From: JBGTCD01 sp041749015
GTDB taxonomy: Bacteria; Bacteroidota; Bacteroidia; Cytophagales; Cyclobacteriaceae
Length of the DNA stretch: 8,194 nt
Reading direction: 5' to 3'
Assembly: GCA_041749015.1 (NCBI GenBank)
Contig: JBGTCD010000047.1
Coordinates: 1-8,194, forward strand
Made by a program: the position numbers and the translations under genes. Numbering within the stretch: position 1 is the stretch's first letter; every line of letters starts with the position of its first letter. Positions 1-6,695 of the stretch are shown piece by piece. The notes under the pieces were generated by a model. It searched no databases and was not told the origin of the DNA. It worked only from the letters and a program-made list of their open reading frames with translations.

Positions 1-34
1 TCTAAAATTATTTCACCGGATTTTCAAAAAATAA

Positions 35-1246
35 TCAGGAAAAAGCAGGGATCCCGGTAATTTCAGCCCCCAGGATGAGCAAATGAATATCGTGGGTGCC
101 TTCATAGGTAACCACAGACTCCAGATTCATCATGTGGCGCATCATCGGATATTCCCCGGTGATGCCCATGGCCCCATGGATCTGCCGTGCTTCCCTGGCG
201 ATTTCAAGTGCCACAGCCACATTGTTTCTTTTGGCAAGCGATATCTGCGGGGTAGTGGCTTTGCCTTCATTCATCAATTGCCCCAATCTGAGGTTCAGCA
301 ATTGGGCTTTGGTGATCTCAGTGAGCATTTCCGACAGTTTTTTCTGTATCAGTTGAAAGGATCCAATGGGTTTATCGAATTGGATCCGCTCCAGGGCGTA
401 TTTTCGGGCTGATTCATAGCAGTCCATTGCGGCACCTATGCTTCCCCAGGCGATTCCATACCGGGCCGAGTCCAGACATTTCATAGGGGCTCCCAGACCG
501 TCCTTATTAGGAAGAATATTCTCTTTGGGTATTTTGACATTGTCAAATACCAGCTCCCCTGTACAGCTGGCTCTCAGCGACCATTTGCCATGGGTTTCAG
601 GGGTGGTGAATCCTTCCATGCCACGTTCCACGATCACCCCTTTGATCCTGCCGGCCTCATTTTTGGCCCATACCACTGCTACATCCGCCTTAGGGGAATT
701 GGATATCCACATTTTTGCTCCATTCAGCAGATAATGATCGCCCTTGTCTTCAATCCTGGTAACCATCCCTGATGGGTTGGAACCATGGTCAGGCTCTGTA
801 AGACCAAAACAGCCTAAAAGTGCCCCTGAAGCAAGCCCGGGCAGGAATTTTTTGCGCTGTTCCTCTGAACCAAACTGGTAAATCGGATACATGACAAGTG
901 AACCCTGGACGGAGGCAGTGGAGCGCATGCCGGAGTCGCCCCGCTCGATTTCCTGCATGATCAGCCCATAGGCGATATAGTCAAGGCCACCGCCGCCATA
1001 GGTCTCAGGAATGGTCGGTCCGAAGGCGCCGATGTCTCCAAATTTCTTTACGATCTCATAGGGAAAATGCGCTTTTTCAGCCCATTCTTCAATATTTGGC
1101 GAAATTTCTTTTTTTACAAAATCACGGACAGCCCTCCGGATCATGATGTGCTCCTCAGTAAGAAGATCATCGATTTGATAGAAATCAGGGGCTTCAAATG
1201 TATCGGTTTTTCCGGAGGATTTTTTAGAGGCTGTAAGGGTGGACAT
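35..1246 (-). CDS. gcdH: Glutaryl-CoA dehydrogenase (acyl-CoA dehydrogenase family)
   Basis: This FAD enzyme oxidises and decarboxylates glutaryl-CoA to crotonyl-CoA in lysine and tryptophan catabolism, in the cytoplasm. The 403-residue product has the full acyl-CoA dehydrogenase layout: a helical N-terminal domain (about 25-140), a beta domain opening with GCFGLTEPDHGSNPS (145-159), and a C-terminal helical domain (about 255-400). It resembles glutaryl-CoA dehydrogenases more than other family members. The motif SGMRSTASVQ (105-114) carries the Arg and Ser that contact the glutaryl carboxylate in the human enzyme, ARYGIAWG (261-268) is conserved, and TYEGTHDIH (380-388) supplies the catalytic base, Glu382. 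The frame stays open upstream to 1351, but I chose the ATG at 1246 because it gives the family length and avoids overlap with the divergent dioxygenase gene. The stop is TGA at 37-35. It is complete, with no missing key residue. Another short-chain acyl-CoA substrate is possible but less likely. Confidence 0.93.
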   Translation of the reverse strand: MSTLTASKKSSGKTDTFEAPDFYQIDDLLTEEHIMIRRAVRDFVKKEISPNIEEWAEKAHFPYEIVKKFGDIGAFGPTIPETYGGGGLDYIAYGLIMQEIERGDSGMRSTASVQGSLVMYPIYQFGSEEQRKKFLPGLASGALLGCFGLTEPDHGSNPSGMVTRIEDKGDHYLLNGAKMWISNSPKADVAVVWAKNEAGRIKGVIVERGMEGFTTPETHGKWSLRASCTGELVFDNVKIPKENILPNKDGLGAPMKCLDSARYGIAWGSIGAAMDCYESARKYALERIQFDKPIGSFQLIQKKLSEMLTEITKAQLLNLRLGQLMNEGKATTPQISLAKRNNVAVALEIAREARQIHGAMGITGEYPMMRHMMNLESVVTYEGTHDIHLLILGAEITGIPAFS

Positions 1247-1250
1247 GGCG

Positions 1251-1258
1251 TATATTTG
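1251..1258 (+). promoter_or_regulatory. Candidate -7 box for the tryptophan dioxygenase gene
   Basis: The sequence TATATTTG matches TAnnTTTG exactly on the plus strand. Transcription would start near 1264, leaving a leader of about 50 nt before the ATG at 1317. This fits the later start rather than the upstream in-frame ATG at 1239, which would precede the promoter. There is no good -33 TTG; that position falls inside the divergent gene. If both boxes in this region are real, the two transcripts would overlap by about 10 nt. Confidence 0.35.
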
Positions 1259-1278
1259 GCTTATTCGTAATATAGTTT

Positions 1279-1286
1279 CAAATTTA
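1279..1286 (-). promoter_or_regulatory. Candidate -7 box for the glutaryl-CoA dehydrogenase gene
   Basis: Read on the minus strand, this is TAAATTTG, an exact match to the Bacteroidota -7 consensus TAnnTTTG. It would start transcription near 1273, about 27 nt before the ATG at 1246. I find no clear TTG -33 box at the expected spacing, so the call rests on one 8-mer in AT-rich DNA plus its position. Confidence 0.35.
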
Positions 1287-1316
1287 CACAACGATTCGGA
1301 TAAATTTTTGGTTTGG

Positions 1317-2285
1317 ATGGATAATTCGTCAATAGATGCTGAGGTGCTCAAAAGGATTCAGCTCCTGGAGGAAAAATACAAGGTTTCCGGTCAGGACATG
1401 GTCTCCTATCTGGATGGCCTCCTGTATGCTGATTTTTTAACCTACTGGGATTACATCCACCTGGATACCCTGCTCAGCCTTCAAAATCCCAAGACGGGGT
1501 TTAAGGATGAAAGGGTGTTCATTATGTACCATCAGATCACAGAGTTGTTCTTCAAGCTTATCCTTTGGGAGTTGGAGCAGATTGCTGAAAAGGAGGCTCC
1601 TGATCGGGAGTGGTTTCTGTGCAGGATTACCAGATTATGCCGGTATTTTGAAAATCTGGAAGCATCCTTTGAAATCATGGTGGACGGGATGGAGAAGGAG
1701 CAATTCCTGAAATTCAGGATGTCACTACTCCCTTCGAGCGGGTTCCAGTCGGCGCAGTACCGGTTTATCGAGATTGCCTCCACTGATATGATCAACCTGG
1801 TACAGCATGATCAACGGGATGCCTTGAGGGATTCCAATTCTGAAGAAAAATTGCTTGACAACCTGTATTGGAAGTCGGGCGCAACTGAGCTGGCCACTGG
1901 TAGTAAAACACTGACCTTAAAGCAATTTGAAAAAAAGTATGCTGATGACTTCCTGCTCCTGGCTAAATCCCGGAAGGCATCCAATCTCTGGCAGGTTTTC
2001 CAGAAAAACTTTGGTGGTGATGAGGCCATTATTGAGAAAATGCGCGAATATGACATTCTCACCAATGTGATGTGGGGATTGGCCCATTACAAGTCTGCCG
2101 TGCGCTATCTTGATAAAGACCCTGAGGCCATAGCCGCCACCGGAGGTACGAATTGGCAGAAATACCTGCCACCCCGGTTTCAAAAGGTGATATTCTTCTC
2201 TGAGCTGTGGTCTGAGAAAGAAAAGGAGGAATGGGGAAAACCCTGGGTGGCCCGTCAATTGGTTAATTTGGGTAAAGCAAATTAA
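1317..2285 (+). CDS. kynA: Tryptophan 2,3-dioxygenase
   Basis: This heme enzyme opens the indole ring of L-tryptophan with O2 to give N-formylkynurenine, the first step of the kynurenine route, in the cytoplasm. The 322-residue product shows the family signatures: LTYWDYIHLDTLLSLQ (41-56), then FIMYHQITELFFKL (68-81), whose His72 matches the active-site distal histidine. Next come FLKFRMSLLPSSGFQSAQYR (130-149), with the substrate-carboxylate Arg134, and WGLAHYKSAVRYL (253-265), whose His257 is the likely proximal heme ligand. The substrate-loop motif ATGGTNWQKYL is at 274-284. The frame is open back to an ATG at 1239, but those 26 residues are not family-like and would overlap the start of the divergent gene, so I use the ATG at 1317. 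No Shine-Dalgarno is visible. The product may feed energy metabolism or, through later kynurenine enzymes not seen here, NAD synthesis. Confidence 0.95.
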   Translation: MDNSSIDAEVLKRIQLLEEKYKVSGQDMVSYLDGLLYADFLTYWDYIHLDTLLSLQNPKTGFKDERVFIMYHQITELFFKLILWELEQIAEKEAPDREWFLCRITRLCRYFENLEASFEIMVDGMEKEQFLKFRMSLLPSSGFQSAQYRFIEIASTDMINLVQHDQRDALRDSNSEEKLLDNLYWKSGATELATGSKTLTLKQFEKKYADDFLLLAKSRKASNLWQVFQKNFGGDEAIIEKMREYDILTNVMWGLAHYKSAVRYLDKDPEAIAATGGTNWQKYLPPRFQKVIFFSELWSEKEKEEWGKPWVARQLVNLGKAN

Positions 2286-2318
2286 TAATTTGTAAATTGC
2301 GTTAGTAAATGGACCACC

Positions 2319-4124
2319 GTGCGCATATTTTTTATTCATATCATCCTTTTTTTGGGCGTTCTGAGTGTTACAGCACAGATCCGGGAAGTGAAGACCTTTC
2401 ACGATAAGGACAAAACCCAACTTAAAGAAGTTTTTCATTTCAATACCAATACTAAGCATCTGGAGGGGCCTTACACTTCCTACTTCTTCAATGGTCTGGT
2501 CAACTCCAGAGGGCACTATCTGAAAAATTCTTCCAGCGGGGTATGGGAATTCTTTTTTGAAAGTGGCAAGCTCAAGATGAAAGGCGCCCTTAATGGTGAG
2601 GACCCTATGGGGCCATGGGAATATTTCTTCGAGAAGGGCGGGCTCAGTATGAATGGCACTTACCAGGAGGGAAATAAACACGGGCTATGGACCTATTATT
2701 ATGAATCAGGGTCACCAAAAATTACCGGATTTTATCATCAAGGCGTCAGAGATGGAAAATGGGAGTTTTATTTTCAGGATGGCAGTTTAAAAGCGGAAAT
2801 TCAATATAAGCAAGGCTCCGGCCCTGTATCGGAATATTACCTAAGTGGGGTAGTTCGGGCTAAAGGGCATAAAAGTGGTTCAGAAAATACCGGCAAATGG
2901 CGGTACTACCATGATGACGGGAGCCTTATGGCTGAGGGATGGTATGAGGATGGTAAGCGCCAGGGTACTTGGCTCTATTACCATAAAAACGGGGCGGTTT
3001 CCTCATCTGGTATTTACGAGAAAGACCTGCCAACAGGCACCTGGGAGTATTATTATGACAATGGCCAACTCAATTCATCGGGCCAATATGAAGCAGGCAA
3101 TCAGGATGGGAATTGGAATATGTTCAATGCTGATGGCAGCAGTAAAGGTTCCATAGTTTTCGATGATGAAAAAGGAAAATACCGGGAAACCTACCCGGAC
3201 GGAGCCCTTAAAATGGAAGGAGAACTATACCAGGGGCAGTATGCAGGAGAATGGCGGTATTATTATCCCGGTGGTAAGCTTCAGGGGATATGCCAGTATG
3301 GGGACGAAGGCATTGGGCAGTATACCGGCTTTTATCCTCAGGGCGGTATCAGAACCTCCGGCACCATGGAAAATGGTACTAAGGTAGGCAAATGGAACAT
3401 TTATGATAAGGAAGGGGAAGTCAGCGGTTATTATAAACCTTTCTATGATGACAGGAATGATATTTTGGCCATGGTCAACAAACCTGAAAAGGAAGTGCGG
3501 GAATATGGTGTGGGGGAATACCTGTTTAAAACTAAAAAATTCCGATATTTTGAAAATAAGATCAATGAATTTCATGGGGTTATTGTAAGCACCAATCCAT
3601 TGGCACCAATCATTGGAAGGTTACCGGTGAATATGGAATTCTACATCCATGAAAGGCTGGGCCATGAGTTTGAATTTGAGGCCCTGAGGGATCCTTTCTT
3701 CGCGAATGTGAATGGGCTAGCTATCAATGAGGTCTATTCCCGTGGCTATGCCATGGCGATCAGACAAAAATTTTATAACCCTGTGGGTACTTATGGCCTT
3801 TGGTACTTTGGGCATGAATTGCGTTTTACTAATCTGGGGTATTTTGCCAATACTTTCGTGACCGTCCCTCAGGATCTGATCACAGTAAGTGCCTCTGAAC
3901 AACGGGTGGAATATGCGGTGTTGGTAGGGTATAGAATTATGGAAAATCGCATAAAAAAAGGCTTTACCCTTGATGCCTTTGCAGGAGCAGGACTCGGGTA
4001 CCGCCATACTGATGTTCCAGACCACGTAGCCAATATTTTTGTGGATATTCCACAAAATAATTTCCCTCTTGTATTCAGGCTGGGATTGAATTTCGGTTAT
4101 ACATTTTCATTTGGGCGGCGGTAA
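2319..4124 (+). CDS. Exported MORN-like repeat protein with C-terminal outer-membrane beta-barrel
   Basis: The 601-residue protein begins with a Sec signal peptide (1-20, hydrophobic core then TAQ). Residues 50-373 are about fourteen MORN-variant (MORN_2/YwqK-like) units of pattern GxWxYYxxxGxLxxxGxYxxG. Their first glycines are at 50, 74, 98, 122, 146, 168, 192, 216, 240, 264, 286, 310, 333 and 357, so nine of thirteen steps before 333 and after are exactly 24 residues or within two of it. After a linker (374-415), residues 416-601 have the alternating aromatic/small pattern of a small beta-barrel and end in GYTFSFGRR, an aromatic final strand typical of outer-membrane insertion. The start is GTG at 2319; the next in-frame Met would lose the signal peptide. 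It begins 33 nt after the dioxygenase gene. I infer an outer-membrane protein with the repeats in the periplasm or at the surface. The ligand is unknown. Databases often label such repeats as YwqK antitoxin, but I see no toxin partner. Confidence 0.82.
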   Translation: MRIFFIHIILFLGVLSVTAQIREVKTFHDKDKTQLKEVFHFNTNTKHLEGPYTSYFFNGLVNSRGHYLKNSSSGVWEFFFESGKLKMKGALNGEDPMGPWEYFFEKGGLSMNGTYQEGNKHGLWTYYYESGSPKITGFYHQGVRDGKWEFYFQDGSLKAEIQYKQGSGPVSEYYLSGVVRAKGHKSGSENTGKWRYYHDDGSLMAEGWYEDGKRQGTWLYYHKNGAVSSSGIYEKDLPTGTWEYYYDNGQLNSSGQYEAGNQDGNWNMFNADGSSKGSIVFDDEKGKYRETYPDGALKMEGELYQGQYAGEWRYYYPGGKLQGICQYGDEGIGQYTGFYPQGGIRTSGTMENGTKVGKWNIYDKEGEVSGYYKPFYDDRNDILAMVNKPEKEVREYGVGEYLFKTKKFRYFENKINEFHGVIVSTNPLAPIIGRLPVNMEFYIHERLGHEFEFEALRDPFFANVNGLAINEVYSRGYAMAIRQKFYNPVGTYGLWYFGHELRFTNLGYFANTFVTVPQDLITVSASEQRVEYAVLVGYRIMENRIKKGFTLDAFAGAGLGYRHTDVPDHVANIFVDIPQNNFPLVFRLGLNFGYTFSFGRR

Positions 4125-4158
4125 AGGCTCAGAGTTTAACGCCTCAAAAAACAAAACA

Positions 4159-5703
4159 ATGGATAAAATATTTGAACTGGTGCTGCTGCCGGAGCAGGCG
4201 GCTGATGTTCCTACTATAGAGGGCCATGTGCTTAGAAAAGCCCAATGCTCTGCCAAAGAATTTACAGTACGGATTCTGAGGCGGTCGATTGATGCTCGGA
4301 GCAAGCAGCCAAAGGTGCGCATCAGTGCAAAAGTGTATAAAAAGGCTGATGCCCCGGCCCTGATTACCTATCAGATTCCTGAAAAGAATGTCCAAAATGC
4401 CCCGGAGATCCTTATCATTGGCTCCGGTCCGGCAGGGCTCTTTGCTGCACTGAAATTGATAGAATCAGGGTACAGACCCATAATACTGGAGCGGGGTGAG
4501 GATGTCAGGACCAGACGAAGGGCCATAGCCGCCATTAACAAAGACCATATTGTCAATCCTGATTCCAATTACTGCTTTGGAGAGGGTGGCGCAGGGACCT
4601 ATTCTGATGGTAAGCTCTATACCAGGTCTAAAAAGCGCGGGGATATCAAAAGGATTTTGGAGATCCTGGTGGCCCATGGGACCAGGGAAGACATCCTTTA
4701 TGAAGCCCATCCCCATATCGGCACCAACAAACTGCCTGGGATTATCGCTGAGATCCGTGAGACCATCCTTTCCCGCGGCGGTGCTATTCATTTTAATACT
4801 CAGGTCACCGATTTTATCATCACCAATAAGCAGATTACGGGGGTCCTTACCGCAAAGGGTGACACTATTTCTGGGCAGGGCCTTATTCTGGCTACGGGGC
4901 ATTCAGCTAGAGATATTTTTGAACTCTTCGAAAAGAAAAGCCTGGCCATTGAGGCCAAACCTTTTGCGCTGGGAGTTCGTGTGGAGCATCCTCAGGCGCT
5001 GATCGATCGGTTTCAGTACCATTGTAAGGGCAGCAGGGGAGATTATCTTCCTGCGGCACCATATTCTCTTACCCATCAGCATGAGGGCCGTGGGGTGTTT
5101 TCCTTTTGCATGTGTCCCGGCGGATTTATTGTTCCGGCAGCTACCAGCCCGGGCGAGGTGGTGATGAATGGGATGAGCCCCTCCCGCAGGGATTCCCGGT
5201 TTGCCAATTCGGGCATCGTGGTTTCTGTAAACCTGGAGGATTTTGCACCTGGAGCCCTGAGCGGAATGCACTTTCAGGCTGCAGTAGAAAAGAAGGCTTG
5301 CGAGTTGGCTGGAGGCAACCAGTCGGCCCCGGCCCAGCGGCTAACTGATTTTCTGGAAGGCAAAGTGTCACAGAATCTTCCGGAGATGTCCTACCAGCCA
5401 GGGGCTGTACCTGTTGATCTGGGTGAGGTGCTTCCTGAACATATTACCAGAGCTTTGAAAGCAGGATTTTTAGCTTTTGAAGGCAAAATGAGAGGGTACC
5501 TTACTGAAGAGGCAGTGGTCTTGGGTGTTGAGAGCAGGACTTCCTCGCCGGTGCGCATCCCCAGAGATGGAGAGACCCTGGAGCACCCACAGATCAGGCG
5601 GCTTTTCCCATGCGGGGAAGGTGGGGGTTATGCAGGCGGCATCGTGTCTGCCGCTATGGATGGGGAGCGCTGCGCCGATGCCTGGATTAGGATGTATGGG
5701 TAA
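4159..5703 (+). CDS. FAD-dependent dehydrogenase, COG2509 family
   Basis: This is a predicted cytoplasmic flavoprotein of 514 residues, the usual family length; the physiological substrate is not known. A small N-terminal domain (1-80) precedes the Rossmann dinucleotide motif IGSGPAGLFAAL (87-98), with the acidic residue Glu111 at the end of beta-2 expected to bind the FAD ribose. The family block NYCFGEGGAGTYSDGKLYTR (137-156) follows. LATGHSARD (244-252) is the second FAD-contact segment, FSFCMCPGGFIVPA (314-327) contains a two-cysteine CMC motif, and LFPCGEGGGYAGGIVSAAMD (482-501) is the C-terminal FAD-binding strand. I chose the ATG at 4159 over a TTG at 4111, which would begin inside the preceding gene and add 16 poorly conserved residues. 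The gap to the preceding gene is 34 nt, so co-transcription is plausible. I see no truncation and no membrane segment. The family is confident; the specific reaction is not. Confidence 0.9.
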   Translation: MDKIFELVLLPEQAADVPTIEGHVLRKAQCSAKEFTVRILRRSIDARSKQPKVRISAKVYKKADAPALITYQIPEKNVQNAPEILIIGSGPAGLFAALKLIESGYRPIILERGEDVRTRRRAIAAINKDHIVNPDSNYCFGEGGAGTYSDGKLYTRSKKRGDIKRILEILVAHGTREDILYEAHPHIGTNKLPGIIAEIRETILSRGGAIHFNTQVTDFIITNKQITGVLTAKGDTISGQGLILATGHSARDIFELFEKKSLAIEAKPFALGVRVEHPQALIDRFQYHCKGSRGDYLPAAPYSLTHQHEGRGVFSFCMCPGGFIVPAATSPGEVVMNGMSPSRRDSRFANSGIVVSVNLEDFAPGALSGMHFQAAVEKKACELAGGNQSAPAQRLTDFLEGKVSQNLPEMSYQPGAVPVDLGEVLPEHITRALKAGFLAFEGKMRGYLTEEAVVLGVESRTSSPVRIPRDGETLEHPQIRRLFPCGEGGGYAGGIVSAAMDGERCADAWIRMYG

Positions 5704-5708
5704 GAAGC

Positions 5709-5762
5709 TATGACTTTAACTCTGACTCTAAATCTAACTATGACTTTAACTCTAACTCTAAC
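5709..5762 (+). repeat. Nine-unit degenerate TCTAAC-like hexamer tandem array
   Basis: Nine hexamers run without interruption in a single phase. TCTAAC is at 5733, 5751 and 5757, TATGAC at 5709 and 5739, TTTAAC at 5715 and 5745, TCTGAC at 5721, and TCTAAA at 5727. There is also a higher order: 5709-5732 and 5739-5762 are identical at 22 of 24 positions, as if a block had been duplicated with a 30 bp offset. The array starts 5 bp after the stop codon of the flavoprotein gene and is outside any gene. No function can be assigned. It could be a slippage-prone simple repeat or a degenerate intergenic repeat family. The complementary strand reads as GTTAGA repeats. Confidence 0.9.
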
Positions 5763-5900
5763 CAATCCCCGATCAAATTATTAATTTCAATCATTGAGTC
5801 ATTTTCAAATTGATTAATTCATTAACAAAATAACCTTTACAATATTTCTTGAATACCCTACCTTAGATTTTTATTTCAAAATCTGAATCAAGCCAAAATC
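5763..5900. other. AT-rich spacer upstream of proC
   Basis: This 138 bp stretch between the hexamer array and the proC start is strongly AT-rich and has no credible open frame. It should hold the terminator of the upstream genes and the promoter of proC. I find neither a GC-rich stem followed by a T-run nor an exact TAnnTTTG box. The only structure noted is one short inverted repeat at 5865-5884 and a 13 bp AT-only palindrome at 5775-5787. Confidence 0.6.
5865..5884. repeat. Short AT-rich inverted repeat before proC
   Basis: AGATTTT (5865-5871) pairs perfectly with AAAATCT (5878-5884) around a 6 nt loop. It ends 16 nt before the proC ATG. The 7 bp stem has a single G-C pair per arm end region and would be weak in RNA, so it may be an operator-like palindrome, a weak leader hairpin or chance in AT-rich DNA. 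Confidence 0.3.
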
Positions 5901-6686
5901 ATGAACATTGCGATTATCGGAGGGGGGAACCTCGGCACTGCCCTTGCTTTGGGGCTCAAGACACAATTCCCCGAATGGGTAATCACCCTAACCCGCAGGA
6001 ATACTGAAAAAATTGAACACCTAAGATCAAAAGGCATTACGATCAGCGATGCCAATACAGAGGCTATAGCACCGGCTGATATGGTGATCCTTGCTGTGAA
6101 GCCCCACCAGATTCTAGGTATTTTGGATGAAATCCGGGGGACGGTCAAAAAGAAGCCCCTGGTTTCTGTGGTCACAGGAGTCAGCCTTTCGGAGATCGAA
6201 GCCCGCCTGGAGCCCGGAGCTGTGGTATTCAGGGTAATGCCCAATACGGCTGTGGCCCGAGGCGCATCGATGACCTGCATTGCGGCTGGTAAGGCTGGTA
6301 ATGAGGCAGCCATGAAGCAGGTAGAGACTGTATTTAAGGCAGTAGGGGATACCGTGGTCATTGATGAAAAAATGATGGATGCGGCCACGGTACTGGGTGC
6401 CTGTGGGATTGCTTTTGCGCTGCGATACATCAGGGCAGCCATGCAGGGCGGTATTCAGATCGGGTTTGATGCACCCACCTCATTAAAAATCGTGACACAA
6501 ACGGTAAAAGGGGCTGCTGCCTTATTAAGTGACAACCTTTCCCATCCGGAGGGTGAGATTGATAAGGTGACTACCCCAAAGGGTTGCACAATTGCCGGGC
6601 TCAACGAAATGGAGCAAAAAGGATTTAGTGCGGCCCTGATCCGGGGTATCCTCACCTCATTCGAGGAAATCGATCAGCTAAAGTAA
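5901..6686 (+). CDS. proC: Pyrroline-5-carboxylate reductase
   Basis: This enzyme reduces 1-pyrroline-5-carboxylate to L-proline with NAD(P)H, the last step of proline synthesis, in the cytoplasm. The 261-residue product has the N-terminal Rossmann motif IGGGNLGTALALGL (6-19); TRRN (31-34) after the second strand is where basic residues usually favour NADPH. VILAVKPH (62-69) and VFRVMPNTAVARG (109-121) are family hallmarks. The C-terminal dimerisation domain carries the P5CR signature around VTTPKGCTIAGLNEME (223-238). In place of the common GSGPA motif it has GACGIA (166-171). I recall the same variation in other Bacteroidota reductases, so it does not suggest inactivity. The length is within the family range, slightly short. 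The start at 5901 begins directly with the first beta strand and no Shine-Dalgarno is visible. A promoter probably lies in the AT-rich spacer before it, and the next gene follows after 9 nt. Confidence 0.95.
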   Translation: MNIAIIGGGNLGTALALGLKTQFPEWVITLTRRNTEKIEHLRSKGITISDANTEAIAPADMVILAVKPHQILGILDEIRGTVKKKPLVSVVTGVSLSEIEARLEPGAVVFRVMPNTAVARGASMTCIAAGKAGNEAAMKQVETVFKAVGDTVVIDEKMMDAATVLGACGIAFALRYIRAAMQGGIQIGFDAPTSLKIVTQTVKGAAALLSDNLSHPEGEIDKVTTPKGCTIAGLNEMEQKGFSAALIRGILTSFEEIDQLK

Positions 6687-6695
6687 CCCGGGCTT

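Noticed and set aside
1239..1316. N-terminal extension of the dioxygenase from an ATG at 1239
   Set aside because: The 26 extra residues do not resemble the family N-terminus, overlap the divergent gene start, and would place the only candidate promoter box inside the coding region.
1247..1351. N-terminal extension of glutaryl-CoA dehydrogenase back to 1351
   Set aside because: It would overlap the dioxygenase coding region, adds 35 residues absent from the family, and the ATG at 1246 gives the expected length.
1917..2681. 254-codon open frame on the minus strand across the end of the dioxygenase gene and the start of the repeat protein gene
   Set aside because: It is antisense to two well-supported genes, spans their intergenic gap, and its translation shows no family-like motifs or plausible domain pattern.
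2319..4124. Reading the repeat protein as a YwqK-type antitoxin
   Set aside because: It has a signal peptide and a C-terminal barrel-like domain, and neither neighbour is a small toxin-like gene; only the repeat type is shared.
5709..5762. CRISPR array
   Set aside because: The units are 6 bp with no unique spacers between them, so this is a simple tandem repeat.
5775..5787. AAATTA-T-TAATTT palindrome as a terminator
   Set aside because: It is entirely A/T, leaves no loop long enough for a hairpin and has no following T-run, so it is likely chance in AT-rich DNA.
5888..6442. 184-codon minus-strand open frame inside proC
   Set aside because: It is a shadow of the strongly supported proC gene and has a low-complexity translation rich in Ala, Ser and Thr.
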